Virus record (IMG/VR): IMGVR_UViG_3300023179_000027
Span: 1-64,000 of that record
Length of the DNA stretch: 64,000 nt
From: a virus
Reading direction: 5' to 3' (one strand)
Position numbers and translations under genes: made by a program. Of this stretch, positions 27,456 through 36,194 are shown piece after piece (the stretch's first letter is position 1; each line of letters starts with the position of its first letter). Under the pieces are notes generated by a model. The model had not been told where the DNA came from. It searched no databases and worked only from the letters and a program-made list of their open reading frames with translations.

Positions 27456-28048
27456 TGGCACCTTATTATCATAAAGTTTATATACCATTTACTATAGAAG
27501 AATACATTAATCTTGAAGTTATAGAAACCTTAAATATAAATTTGTCTATTACTGAAGATAATTATGTACGTAAAGACGTATTATCAAAAGATATACTAAA
27601 TTATGATTTTTGTGCCTATGTAGAAAATATTGCACAAATGAAAATAGGCAAAATATTATTATGGCATTGGCGAATAACTAATCCAAATGTTGCTCATGTA
27701 GACTGTGATGTTACGGGTGTAATATCGCCGCATGGAGCATTTAACTGGACTTATAGTACGGAATATAGTTCAGTCCAGTGGTATGACGTACCTTTTAAAG
27801 AACAATTATATATGGGTAATGAATTTGATAAAAAATATAATTTTAATACACCTACAAGTTATATACCAGTACCTAATATTGATATGACAACAAAGGATGA
27901 TGAATGGGATGACCAAGGACCTGCTATAATTAATACCTCAATACCTCATATGATTTATGCTCCAAATACCAGAGTTTCTGTTAGTTTGCAATTTGCAGGA
28001 CTTTATTCTTTTAACGATTTGTACGAAAGATTTAAAAATGTTTCTTGA
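27455..28048 (+). CDS. 2OG/Fe(II)-oxygenase-like protein
   Basis: 197 residues from the ATG overlapping the previous stop (taATGg). ILLWHWRITNPNVAHVDCD supplies H-x-D, and the C-terminal block IINTSIPHMIYAPNTRVSVSLQF supplies a distal His and Arg, in the order expected for Asp/Asn-hydroxylase-like proteins. The HGAFNWTY segment between them is shared in spirit with the next two genes (PHGVNN). The last 11 bases overlap the next gene. Confidence 0.65.
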   Translation: MAPYYHKVYIPFTIEEYINLEVIETLNINLSITEDNYVRKDVLSKDILNYDFCAYVENIAQMKIGKILLWHWRITNPNVAHVDCDVTGVISPHGAFNWTYSTEYSSVQWYDVPFKEQLYMGNEFDKKYNFNTPTSYIPVPNIDMTTKDDEWDDQGPAIINTSIPHMIYAPNTRVSVSLQFAGLYSFNDLYERFKNVS

Positions 28049-28622
28049 ACCATCAGAAAAACTAAATCATACTATTTTATTTCAACACTTTGATGATATT
28101 AAAAATGATTATTTTACTTTTAAACAAAATAATTTATTTCAAGATTACATAAGCATAGATGATTGCATTAATAATCCAAAAAATACAGGATATTATTGGC
28201 AAGTCTGTCCTATATTTTTTATGGGTAATATTTTTCCGAATAGTTCACAATTAATTCGTAAAAGTAAAATATTAGATTGTATAACACGATTTACTATTTT
28301 ACCTACAATTGCAACATTTAGTATTTTAGCCCCCAATTCAAAAATTGATACACATAAGGATCATGATGACAATAGAGCTATAGATACAAAAAATATTTTG
28401 GCTGATTTAAGAACTACTTCAATGGTAAAATATCATTTGGCAATTGAAATACCAACCGATAATGTATCAACTATTACAGTATCCGAAGAAACACGTACTT
28501 TAAAAGTTAAAGATTTAAATATTTTTGATGAAACTTCTCCGCATGGTGTAAACAATTATAGTTTAACAATGCCACGTGGGGTATTAATTTGTAGTTGGTT
28601 GAGATCGGATTTATATGAATAA
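28038..28622 (+). CDS. Asp/Asn-hydroxylase-like 2OG/Fe(II) protein
   Basis: 194 residues from the ATG at 28038. TFSILAPNSKIDTHKDHDDNR gives the H-x-D, YHLAIEIPTDN the following strand, and FDETSPHGVNNYSLTMPRGVLICSW the distal His and Arg. Overlaps both neighbours by a few bases, so it is translationally coupled. Confidence 0.68.
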   Translation: MFLEPSEKLNHTILFQHFDDIKNDYFTFKQNNLFQDYISIDDCINNPKNTGYYWQVCPIFFMGNIFPNSSQLIRKSKILDCITRFTILPTIATFSILAPNSKIDTHKDHDDNRAIDTKNILADLRTTSMVKYHLAIEIPTDNVSTITVSEETRTLKVKDLNIFDETSPHGVNNYSLTMPRGVLICSWLRSDLYE

Positions 28623-29214
28623 TTTTGCAATTGACTTAAATTTAGAAATAGATTATATACTTAAAAATGAAAATTTTTTTAGTACATTAAACTTTACTAA
28701 AGTTAATAAACCAAATCATGTTCAGGTAAATGTAAACGAATGTAAAGATCAATTTTTAGATTGGGTAACCGATTTAGGATTGTTTATTAAACATTTAGAA
28801 ATTTTTTACACTAATCCATATGGCAATATTTTTATACATGTAGATGACATTGATCCAATAGATAGTTGTAAAATTAATTATGTGTATGATTGTGGAAACA
28901 CAACAATGAATTGGTATAGAATAAAAAACAATGCTAGTTTAAAAGTAAAAAACAATAATATAGGTAGTACCTATTTATCCTGTGATAATGAAACTGATTA
29001 TATTTTAGCTTATAAACATGTAATTAAAAAAGGGACTCTAGTAAATGTTGCTATTCCACATGGCGTACAAAATAATAGTAAATACCCAAGATATTGTATA
29101 AGTGTAACTTTTCAATGTAAAAATAATCCTAAAAGAATTGGTTTTAATGAAATGTTACAATTAGTTAACCCATGGATAATTCCCAACGAGGGTAATTTTT
29201 TAAGTCATTTGTAA
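28615..29214 (+). CDS. 2OG/Fe(II)-oxygenase-like protein
   Basis: 199 residues. FIHVDDIDP gives H-x-D(D), and NVAIPHGVQNNSKYPRYCISVTF gives the distal His and Arg; the YVYDCGNTTMNWY segment between resembles the two preceding genes. Its last 50 bases overlap the convergent GNAT-like gene, the longest 3' overlap in the island. Confidence 0.62.
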   Translation: MNNFAIDLNLEIDYILKNENFFSTLNFTKVNKPNHVQVNVNECKDQFLDWVTDLGLFIKHLEIFYTNPYGNIFIHVDDIDPIDSCKINYVYDCGNTTMNWYRIKNNASLKVKNNNIGSTYLSCDNETDYILAYKHVIKKGTLVNVAIPHGVQNNSKYPRYCISVTFQCKNNPKRIGFNEMLQLVNPWIIPNEGNFLSHL

Positions 29215-29752
29215 AAGCTTCACGATCAAACATCCATATTGTTTGTAAGCTGCCTCTATACAACATGTCTTTTTCGTATTTAAGTATACCTTTTTTTTCC
29301 ATTAATGGTGCGAATAATGTGTGAACTGACTTTTGTTTTGCTGTGTTATCGTTGTTAGTAGTTATATATAGTTTACTACATAATGGGGTCCATTGTAAAC
29401 AAGCAGGTATTAAAAATTGACTTGTCACATGTTGATGACTATTAAGACCATTTAATGTACCTAATGTTCTTTGGTTAGTATACCATTTTGGTGTAGGTGC
29501 AAGATTTGAAAAAACACAAGTTCTTGCTGCTATTCTGTAAGAATTTGATCCTAATTCAGGAAAACTATGTGCGCCTATGCTACCTATCGGGGTGTTGTTA
29601 TAATATAAAATAAATATAACGTGTTCTTTTTCACTATAGATACTATCTATTAAACTTTTTTTACTATTATTATTTGTATAACCACGCTTAGATGATTCTT
29701 CATAAAAAAAACTTAAATCTAATGAATCGTTATATGGTACAATTTTATACAA
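29165..29752 (-). CDS. GNAT-acetyltransferase-like protein
   Basis: 195 residues. HVIFILYYNNTPIGSIGAHSFPELGSNSYRIAARTCVF resembles strands 2-4 of a GNAT fold, including a G-x-I-x-G turn and an R-x-A/L-x-R-T block I associate with phage GNAT-like proteins. The acetyl-CoA loop (Q/R-x-x-G-x-G/A) is not clear, so activity is uncertain. It overlaps the methyltransferase gene upstream by eight bases. Confidence 0.5.
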   Translation of the reverse strand: MYKIVPYNDSLDLSFFYEESSKRGYTNNNSKKSLIDSIYSEKEHVIFILYYNNTPIGSIGAHSFPELGSNSYRIAARTCVFSNLAPTPKWYTNQRTLGTLNGLNSHQHVTSQFLIPACLQWTPLCSKLYITTNNDNTAKQKSVHTLFAPLMEKKGILKYEKDMLYRGSLQTIWMFDREAFTNDLKNYPRWELSMG

Positions 29753-30341
29753 CTTTTTTCCCTATTAGCATGAACCTATTATACAATGGTAGTTCAAGCA
29801 CATCTAAATTTATAATATTCAAATTGGATTGTTTTACAAATTCATCTAAGTTTTTAGCTATTCTTATATGTTCATCAATAATATAATTATTGCTTTGCAG
29901 AACGATTATACTATTTTTACTTATGTTGGATAACCATAATTCATAATCTTTTTGGTTAATATGTTCACAACTAGTGTTTATAACTATATCAGACAAATCT
30001 GTATAATCCACCATATTTTTAGTAACAGCATTAAATTTTCCCTGATTATACTCTTCTTGATTCATAATTTTTGCTATTGGTTCAACTAAAGGATCAATAT
30101 CAACATTTATTATATGCTTAATATTTTTAAAACTTTCAAACATCATACTTGCTAATACCCCTACCCAGCCACCATATATTGTTATACAGCAATTATTAAC
30201 TATATAAGGACTAATATTGTCTATTAACCATTCTTTACTACGAATTTGTCCTTGCCAAAATGCGTCTAATGTACGTTGTGGATCAGGACTTTTACGTATT
30301 GCTTGAAACCAATAGTGTAACCTGTCAGTAGAAATTTTCAA
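29745..30341 (-). CDS. Class I SAM-dependent methyltransferase
   Basis: 198 residues. ITIYGGWVGVLASMMF is motif I (the SAM glycine loop), INVDIDPLVEPIA is the acidic ribose-contact strand, DIVINTSCEHI is motif IV. A short helical N-terminus ends in WLIDNISPYI. Similar compact methyltransferases are common in T4-like phages; the substrate is unknown. It sits in a five-gene minus-strand operon with a hydroxylase-like protein, a radical-SAM protein and an epimerase. Confidence 0.8.
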   Translation of the reverse strand: MKISTDRLHYWFQAIRKSPDPQRTLDAFWQGQIRSKEWLIDNISPYIVNNCCITIYGGWVGVLASMMFESFKNIKHIINVDIDPLVEPIAKIMNQEEYNQGKFNAVTKNMVDYTDLSDIVINTSCEHINQKDYELWLSNISKNSIIVLQSNNYIIDEHIRIAKNLDEFVKQSNLNIINLDVLELPLYNRFMLIGKKVV

Positions 30342-30845
30342 TTATGTATGCCCTGTTAGTTGTAAAGTATATCTATCTAATTCTCCTAAGTTGGCAGCTA
30401 GATGTGGAGTATCTCCTGTCCACGATACAAAATCTCCTGCTTTCCAATTTGGTAAACTAAAATTTTTAAATTGAAAAATATGTCCTGGACTCCAATCTTC
30501 TAAAAAAATAATTACTCTAGTTATTTTACGAATATCATTTACATTATAATATAAAGAATATTTAGAATATAAGTCACTATGAAAGGGTAACACCAAGCCA
30601 GGTCTTATTTTATGAATAGCATATGACTTATCATGTAGCCATAAAAATTCTTGTTCTAAACTAAATGTTTTTTCTATAAAATTATCTTCGGCCCTAAAAT
30701 ATCCTATTTCTAATTTATATATGTTATAATCTTCGTTGTAGTTTAAATTTATTGATTTGTTTTGGTGATATGGGTAATTGTGAAAATTTAAATTTAAATA
30801 GTCTGATTTTTGCCAATTGCACTGTATTGATCCCTGCATTATCAT
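30342..30845 (-). CDS. Asp/Asn-hydroxylase-like 2OG/Fe(II) protein
   Basis: 167 residues from the ATG that overlaps the upstream stop (ATGA); another in-frame ATG lies two codons later. IRPGLVLPFHSDLY gives H-x-D, ITRVIIFLEDWSPGHIFQF follows, then WTGDTPHLAANLGELDRYTLQLTG with distal His and Arg. The TPHLAANLG ending is like that of the protein at 17088 (KHVAANFG). Confidence 0.78.
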   Translation of the reverse strand: MIMQGSIQCNWQKSDYLNLNFHNYPYHQNKSINLNYNEDYNIYKLEIGYFRAEDNFIEKTFSLEQEFLWLHDKSYAIHKIRPGLVLPFHSDLYSKYSLYYNVNDIRKITRVIIFLEDWSPGHIFQFKNFSLPNWKAGDFVSWTGDTPHLAANLGELDRYTLQLTGHT

Positions 30846-31885
30846 TTTAGTTCCCCGCAATTTTTTACACAAATACTTGCTTTGTTAGGTTCTTCCCATT
30901 TTGTATTTAAGTCATTAAAAATTCCCATATATATTAACTTTAAAATATTTGAATTGTTAAGGTTATAAACATTATTAAAATGTTTTTTTGTATCGGCAAC
31001 TAAGTTATTACGTAGTTTTTGTATAGTAAAAGTTTCTGTAATAGGTTCCTCTACAATGTCACTGCCTATCCAACAGCATGGAGTAACTATTCCTCTTGCA
31101 TCAACGTAAATAGAACTTTCATTTACACATTTAGGATTTATATTAGAGTTTTTTACTATATTATGCCAAATTTCAATATTATTATTAATTTCATTTAGTT
31201 TAATAATGCTAATTTTTTTATATGGAGTTATATTTGCAGGTTCTAGGTAATATTCATGTTGTAAATTCTTATCTAAAACAGGAAATTTTTCCATATCATA
31301 AAATCTTTTAGTTGATTTAAAGTTTACTTTTTTAAAACCATAATCTAACATAGTTCTTTTAAATTCATCTAATTCATGTTGATTGTGTTTAAAGACTAAA
31401 CAATCAATAGTGGCGATACCGCCTGCTGAAATAAAACTTATAGCATTTTGAATGATTTTGTACCAATTCGTTCCACGCCTATATAAATTATGACTCTCAC
31501 TAAATCCATCTATACCAAATACAACCTCCTGATTGGCTCCTAATATATTAGCTAATTTTTGCCACCAATCGACTGATCTAGCACTGCCGTTGGTATGTAT
31601 AGAAAGTTTTGTGGTTGGATTTACACTACGAACATATTCAAAAATTTCTAAACAATCCTTAGCTATAATTGGATCACCGTAATTACCACAGGCATAAAAA
31701 TTATTTAAATTTTTTAACCAATCTATTGGAAACCAATTTATAAAATCATCCAAATATATTTCATGATTTCCGACAAAAGGTCTTGGCGGACCTCCCTGTA
31801 TATTCCTAGCACACATTGGGCAACTTGCTTGGCATTTATCTGTTAATTCTATATGTAAGCTTGTTATATTTTTTGGGTACGCCAT
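30842..31885 (-). CDS. Radical-SAM protein (CQASCPMC type)
   Basis: 347 residues. C18-x3-C22-x2-C25 (CQASCPMC), FYACGNYGDP in place of GGEP, IHTNGSARS, VVFGIDG, and C-terminal PCCWIGSD and CVKNCG. It is the paralogue of the gene at 25553 across the full length. Its start overlaps the epimerase gene by 22 bases. Confidence 0.88.
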   Translation of the reverse strand: MAYPKNITSLHIELTDKCQASCPMCARNIQGGPPRPFVGNHEIYLDDFINWFPIDWLKNLNNFYACGNYGDPIIAKDCLEIFEYVRSVNPTTKLSIHTNGSARSVDWWQKLANILGANQEVVFGIDGFSESHNLYRRGTNWYKIIQNAISFISAGGIATIDCLVFKHNQHELDEFKRTMLDYGFKKVNFKSTKRFYDMEKFPVLDKNLQHEYYLEPANITPYKKISIIKLNEINNNIEIWHNIVKNSNINPKCVNESSIYVDARGIVTPCCWIGSDIVEEPITETFTIQKLRNNLVADTKKHFNNVYNLNNSNILKLIYMGIFNDLNTKWEEPNKASICVKNCGELK

Positions 31886-32772
31886 AATGTAATTGTCCTA
31901 TCTATTCCTTCACTATAACTAATTTTTGGTGTCCAACCTGTCATTGTGGTAAGTTTATTATGATTACTATTTAACCAATATATTTCGCCTGGCCTAGGAG
32001 GTTTAGTATAGTATTTTACAGTACCACTAAAATTAAGTTTATTTGCAATTAAGTCTACACAGTCACTTATTTTTCTTGGATCATTTGGCCCAATTGTAAA
32101 TATTTCATTATTAAATATAGCATATTTTTCAATTATGGTTAAGTATAAAGTAATTAAATCATCAATATAGATAAAATTTCTATAAGGTTCAGGATATCCT
32201 AGATTAACTATTTTTTTAGTAAGCATTTGCGTAATTATTTGTTCAGTGACAAAGTAATCGTTATCATTTCTACCGTAACTATTAGTTTGACGTAAAGCAA
32301 CATAAGGCAAACCATATGACCGATTAGCATACTCTAAATATTTTTCACAACCATATTTGGCAACTGCATATGGTGCGTTTGGATTAGGAACTGTAGTTTC
32401 ATCAAACGTAATAGGTACAAAATCTAAATTATTTTTTATTTGATCACTTATAGGTTGCCATCCATATACTTCCATTGTACTAGCAAACAAAAAAAAGGGT
32501 AACTTTTTACAAAGTCTACAGCTTTCAATTAAATTTACTGTTCCTACATAATTTATTTCACTAAAGGTAACTTGTTCTACAAAACTTTCTTGTACCTCTG
32601 TACGAGCAGCCAAATGTACTACAATGTCTGGTTGTAAAGATAAAACTTCTAATTTTACTTTTTCATAATCTCTAAGGTCATTTTTTAAACTTACAGTTTG
32701 TCCATATTTATTTAAATATGGAATAAGATTTTTACCTATAAAACCACTTGAGCCTGTAATTAATATTTTCAT
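31864..32772 (-). CDS. NAD-dependent epimerase/dehydratase (extended SDR, nucleotide-sugar type)
   Basis: 302 residues. G-x-x-G-x-x-G NAD loop (GSSGFIG), HLAARTEVQES, an FASTMEVYG catalytic Ser/Thr region, PYAVAKYGCEKY with the Y-x3-K pair, and FIYIDDL. Members interconvert UDP- or GDP-sugars (4-epimerase, 4,6-dehydratase); the specific reaction cannot be told. It supplies an activated sugar to the glycosyltransferase-like genes of the region. First gene of the operon; no clear ribosome site. Confidence 0.9.
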   Translation of the reverse strand: MKILITGSSGFIGKNLIPYLNKYGQTVSLKNDLRDYEKVKLEVLSLQPDIVVHLAARTEVQESFVEQVTFSEINYVGTVNLIESCRLCKKLPFFLFASTMEVYGWQPISDQIKNNLDFVPITFDETTVPNPNAPYAVAKYGCEKYLEYANRSYGLPYVALRQTNSYGRNDNDYFVTEQIITQMLTKKIVNLGYPEPYRNFIYIDDLITLYLTIIEKYAIFNNEIFTIGPNDPRKISDCVDLIANKLNFSGTVKYYTKPPRPGEIYWLNSNHNKLTTMTGWTPKISYSEGIDRTITLWRTQKI

Positions 32773-32795
32773 TATGCTGTTTTATTAAATAGTAG

Positions 32796-33392
32796 ATGTT
32801 TGAATATATAACAAATTTTGAAAAAATTATTGCTGATTTTTATAATGCACCTTACGCAGTAGCCACAGATTGTTGTACTCACGCTATTGAATTATGTTTA
32901 CGGTTGCAAAAAATAAAACAAACCTCTGTTCCTAAGCATACATATTTATCGATACCTATGACTTTAGATAAATTAAACATATATTATGAATGGAGAGATG
33001 ATTATTGGCAAAATTTTTATTATTTTTCTAATACCAATATTATTGATGCAGCAGTATATTGGAAAAAAAATGGATATATTAAAGACACATTTATGTGCTT
33101 AAGTTTTCAACATAAGAAGCATTTAAGTTTGGGTCGAGGAGGTTGCATACTCTTAAGCAATGAACAAGATTATTTAGAATTAATTAAAATGTCATATGAC
33201 GGAAGAAGTCGTGATAAGCCTTGGGCAGAACAAAATGTTACAACAATTGGATACCATTATTACATGACACCTGAAACAGCCTTACTTGGTATTGATAAAT
33301 TTTACCAAATAACAGACATAGTACCAAAATTTTGGTCGTATAATGACTATCCTGATTTATCAAAATTAAAGGTATTTTCACATGTTAAGTAA
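32796..33392 (+). CDS. Half-length DegT/DnrJ/EryC1-type (PLP) aminotransferase-like protein
   Basis: 198 residues against about 370 for full enzymes. Family order is kept: TDCCTHAIELCLRL (cofactor phosphate region), CLSFQHKKHLSLGRGGCIL with the Schiff-base Lys at position 108, and a YHYYMTPETALLG segment where the family has G-Y-N-x-R-M. The C-terminal domain is missing. It may act on a nucleotide sugar or be a binding remnant. A second copy lies at 41901. Four bases separate an imperfect late box (ATTAAATA) from its ATG. Confidence 0.72.
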   Translation: MFEYITNFEKIIADFYNAPYAVATDCCTHAIELCLRLQKIKQTSVPKHTYLSIPMTLDKLNIYYEWRDDYWQNFYYFSNTNIIDAAVYWKKNGYIKDTFMCLSFQHKKHLSLGRGGCILLSNEQDYLELIKMSYDGRSRDKPWAEQNVTTIGYHYYMTPETALLGIDKFYQITDIVPKFWSYNDYPDLSKLKVFSHVK

Positions 33393-34365
33393 AAATGAAT
33401 GGGATCCACTTAAAAAGGTTATTGTTGGTATAGCAGACAATGCTCAAATACCTAAGGATGATATAAGTTTACGTCTAGTAAATTATGCTGATAAAGATGA
33501 TAGCTATATTGTTAAAACAGGATATTATCCTCAACAAGTGATTGATGAAGCAAATGAAGATTTAGAAAAACTAGTGGACGCTCTTAAAAAAGAAAATGTT
33601 GAGGTGTGTAGACCTAATTCTACAGTTGCAAACAATTATTATAATTATTGTCCTAGAGATAGTGTATTAGTTTATGATGATTTAATACTTGCGACTCCAC
33701 AGCCATTACGTGCTAGACAAAATGAGTATATATCAATGGATAGCATATTTACTAGTTATAACAATGTTCGTTATGTTAAAAAAAATGCAAAGAAGTTAGA
33801 TAGTTTATATAATAAAAATTGTATCGGTAATAAAGACATACTCGCACTTAATGAAACCGAACCATGCTTTGATGCTGCAAATATAATTAGAGATAATGAT
33901 AATTTATATTATTTAGTGAGCAACAGTGGGAATGAAGCAGGTGCTGATTACCTACAAGAGTTAGTAGGTAGTAACAAAAAGGTTTACAAGATAAAAGGAA
34001 TATATGCATATATGCATATTGACAGTACCATTACATTATTACGTGAAGGGTTAATGTTATTAAATCCAAGTAGAGTAAAAAGTTTAGAACAATTACCTAA
34101 ACCGTTACAATCATGGGATGTAATTTGGTGTCCTACCCCACAGTTTGAATATCATTATCCACAATACTGTCATGCTAGTGTATGGATAAATGTTAATTTA
34201 TTAAGTATTAATCCCAATTTGGTTGTCATACATGAAAATGAAACAAATTTACGGAAAGAGTTAAATAAGCACAATATTGATTGTGTAATGTTACCAGGTA
34301 GGCATCAAAGAACTTTGGGTGGTGGATTTCATTGTGTTACATTAGATTTAGAGAGAAAACATTAA
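33382..34365 (+). CDS. Glycine-amidinotransferase-like enzyme (GATM superfamily)
   Basis: 327 residues. It opens with NEWDPLKKVIVG, the usual family start, and keeps all main active-site residues of L-arginine:glycine amidinotransferase: D93 (CPRDSV), D164 (EPCFDAAN), H212 and D214 (MHIDST), and the nucleophile C318 (GGGFHCVTLD). It moves an amidino group from arginine to an amine, giving a guanidino product. The natural acceptor here is unknown. Overlaps the aminotransferase-like gene by 11 bases, which suggests a linked amine-then-amidination step. Ends base-to-base with the convergent gene. Confidence 0.88.
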   Translation: MLSKNEWDPLKKVIVGIADNAQIPKDDISLRLVNYADKDDSYIVKTGYYPQQVIDEANEDLEKLVDALKKENVEVCRPNSTVANNYYNYCPRDSVLVYDDLILATPQPLRARQNEYISMDSIFTSYNNVRYVKKNAKKLDSLYNKNCIGNKDILALNETEPCFDAANIIRDNDNLYYLVSNSGNEAGADYLQELVGSNKKVYKIKGIYAYMHIDSTITLLREGLMLLNPSRVKSLEQLPKPLQSWDVIWCPTPQFEYHYPQYCHASVWINVNLLSINPNLVVIHENETNLRKELNKHNIDCVMLPGRHQRTLGGGFHCVTLDLERKH

Positions 34366-36189
34366 TTAAATCACTGTAATTTTGTTTTTTAACAATCCTA
34401 GTCTTCTAAATCTGTAATAATTCCAAGTTAATGATTTTGTTTTATGTAACTCTCTTGGAGCTACTTTAATATCAATATTTTTATCATATACTTCTGTCAA
34501 TGTGAAATCTGTATTAATAATTACAGGAAAGTCTAGTTTAGGATCATAAATGTAATATTTTTGCAATTCATATATATGGTCAGGGGTTTTAAAAAATTCA
34601 TTAGCAACATCTTTAGCCAAATCAAATATTAATTCTTTATTATCATATAAAAATTCATATGTTGAAGTATGTAAGGCATGTCCTCCACCTTGTATCTGTT
34701 TTCCATCTTTTTTAATTATACTGCCTGAACTCAAATACAATGCAGTTGCTTCTTTGAGTAAGTTAAATTGGTCCTTTATAAAGCTATTTTCTAATTTTGT
34801 AAATAATTTGTCATAAAATTGTCTATACGATACGTTGTGTTTTTCTCTCATATAACGTGCAAATACCTGTGTATAACCTGTAATATGAAATTGTATTATC
34901 ATCCATCCATACATGTATGCTTCAATAAAATCATCTGTTGTCATTGTACTAGTTTGATTTATCAAATTTATTTTTTCTTCTACCTCAGGATCCTCAGGAC
35001 ATTTATCTACATACATTGGCATATAATTTTTAAAATTTGTAGTAACACTTTTAATTCCATATTTAAGTTTTGAATTTAATGAATTTAACTCACTATTTTC
35101 TAGTAATTGTCCAAACCATTGTTCAATATTTTGGTGTTGACCCATTTCTAATATATCATTATATCCCTGTTTCCATGAATCCAGTGTTTCAAGTGGCATA
35201 CCCAATATTAATTCAGTATAGGTTATAACATCATATTTTTCACTTAATTTCATTAAAGTTTTAATGTTATTAATTTCCATGTTGGTTCTTTTGATTGCTT
35301 CTAATGTAGATTCATTCATACTTTGCATACTAATAGTAAGTCCCCTACTATAGGGACCTATTATTTTTGCTATTTCAAAATTTAATTCAGTAGAATTTTT
35401 TGCTGACTGCAAGTTTATACTGTCAACTGTTTTGCTTCTATCCGCTACATCCCTTAAAATTAGTGCAATTTGCCTATCACGTTCTTTAAAAATTCCGAAA
35501 TTTGCATCAGCACATATTATGTATCCAATTGGCTTATTTACAATCCATTCTAATTCATTTTTAATTTTTTCAATATCAAATTTTTTTACTTTACTATAAG
35601 TTACGCCTCCCCAATCACAAAACGTACAAGCATAAGGACATCCTCTATTAGTCTCAAATGTAAAGCTCCATAATGCTTTAGGATTTTCATCTATTATTTT
35701 GTCAAACACCCCTGTTGTATATGGACTGGGGATATCTAAATTATCTAATCTTTTCTTGTCATAAAATGTTTTTAATTTTTTATCTGATATGGTATCACGT
35801 AATATTTCTAAAAAGTTTTCTTCACCTTCTGCCATTACTATGCTGTCAATAAATTCATAGTTTAATAGTTTTCCACTAGCTTGCGGTCCACCAAAAATGA
35901 TTCTACAATTAGGAAATTTTTCCTTAATCATTTTTGCCATTTTTAAATTATATCTTTCATTCCAAATATAAGTGCTAAAACCACAAAGTGTAGGATTTTC
36001 TACTTTATTTAAAACTTCTATTGGATTATCTCTTGCATAAAATAAGTCTTTTAGGATAAAATTATCTTTAATGTCATCAAACTGATTAGCGTAAGACCAT
36101 ATGCATCCAGAACTATATGGTAACCAATAAGTATCTTCATTGTCGATTGTTACATTATGTTGTGGCTGAAAAAGATATAAATTTTTCAT
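34366..36189 (-). CDS. B12-binding-type radical-SAM protein, long
   Basis: 607 residues. Residues 1-150 resemble a cobalamin-binding domain (CGFSTYIWN, RIIFGGPQASG, IVMAEGEENF). C184-x3-C188-x2-C191 in NRGCPYACTFCDWGG is the radical-SAM motif with the CDWGG seen in this subclass; ILGMPLET follows in the barrel. About 200 C-terminal residues form a family-specific domain. Last gene of a three-gene operon, but with its own exact late promoter six bases before the ATG. Substrate unknown. Confidence 0.87.
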   Translation of the reverse strand: MKNLYLFQPQHNVTIDNEDTYWLPYSSGCIWSYANQFDDIKDNFILKDLFYARDNPIEVLNKVENPTLCGFSTYIWNERYNLKMAKMIKEKFPNCRIIFGGPQASGKLLNYEFIDSIVMAEGEENFLEILRDTISDKKLKTFYDKKRLDNLDIPSPYTTGVFDKIIDENPKALWSFTFETNRGCPYACTFCDWGGVTYSKVKKFDIEKIKNELEWIVNKPIGYIICADANFGIFKERDRQIALILRDVADRSKTVDSINLQSAKNSTELNFEIAKIIGPYSRGLTISMQSMNESTLEAIKRTNMEINNIKTLMKLSEKYDVITYTELILGMPLETLDSWKQGYNDILEMGQHQNIEQWFGQLLENSELNSLNSKLKYGIKSVTTNFKNYMPMYVDKCPEDPEVEEKINLINQTSTMTTDDFIEAYMYGWMIIQFHITGYTQVFARYMREKHNVSYRQFYDKLFTKLENSFIKDQFNLLKEATALYLSSGSIIKKDGKQIQGGGHALHTSTYEFLYDNKELIFDLAKDVANEFFKTPDHIYELQKYYIYDPKLDFPVIINTDFTLTEVYDKNIDIKVAPRELHKTKSLTWNYYRFRRLGLLKNKITVI

Positions 36190-36194
36190 AAAAG

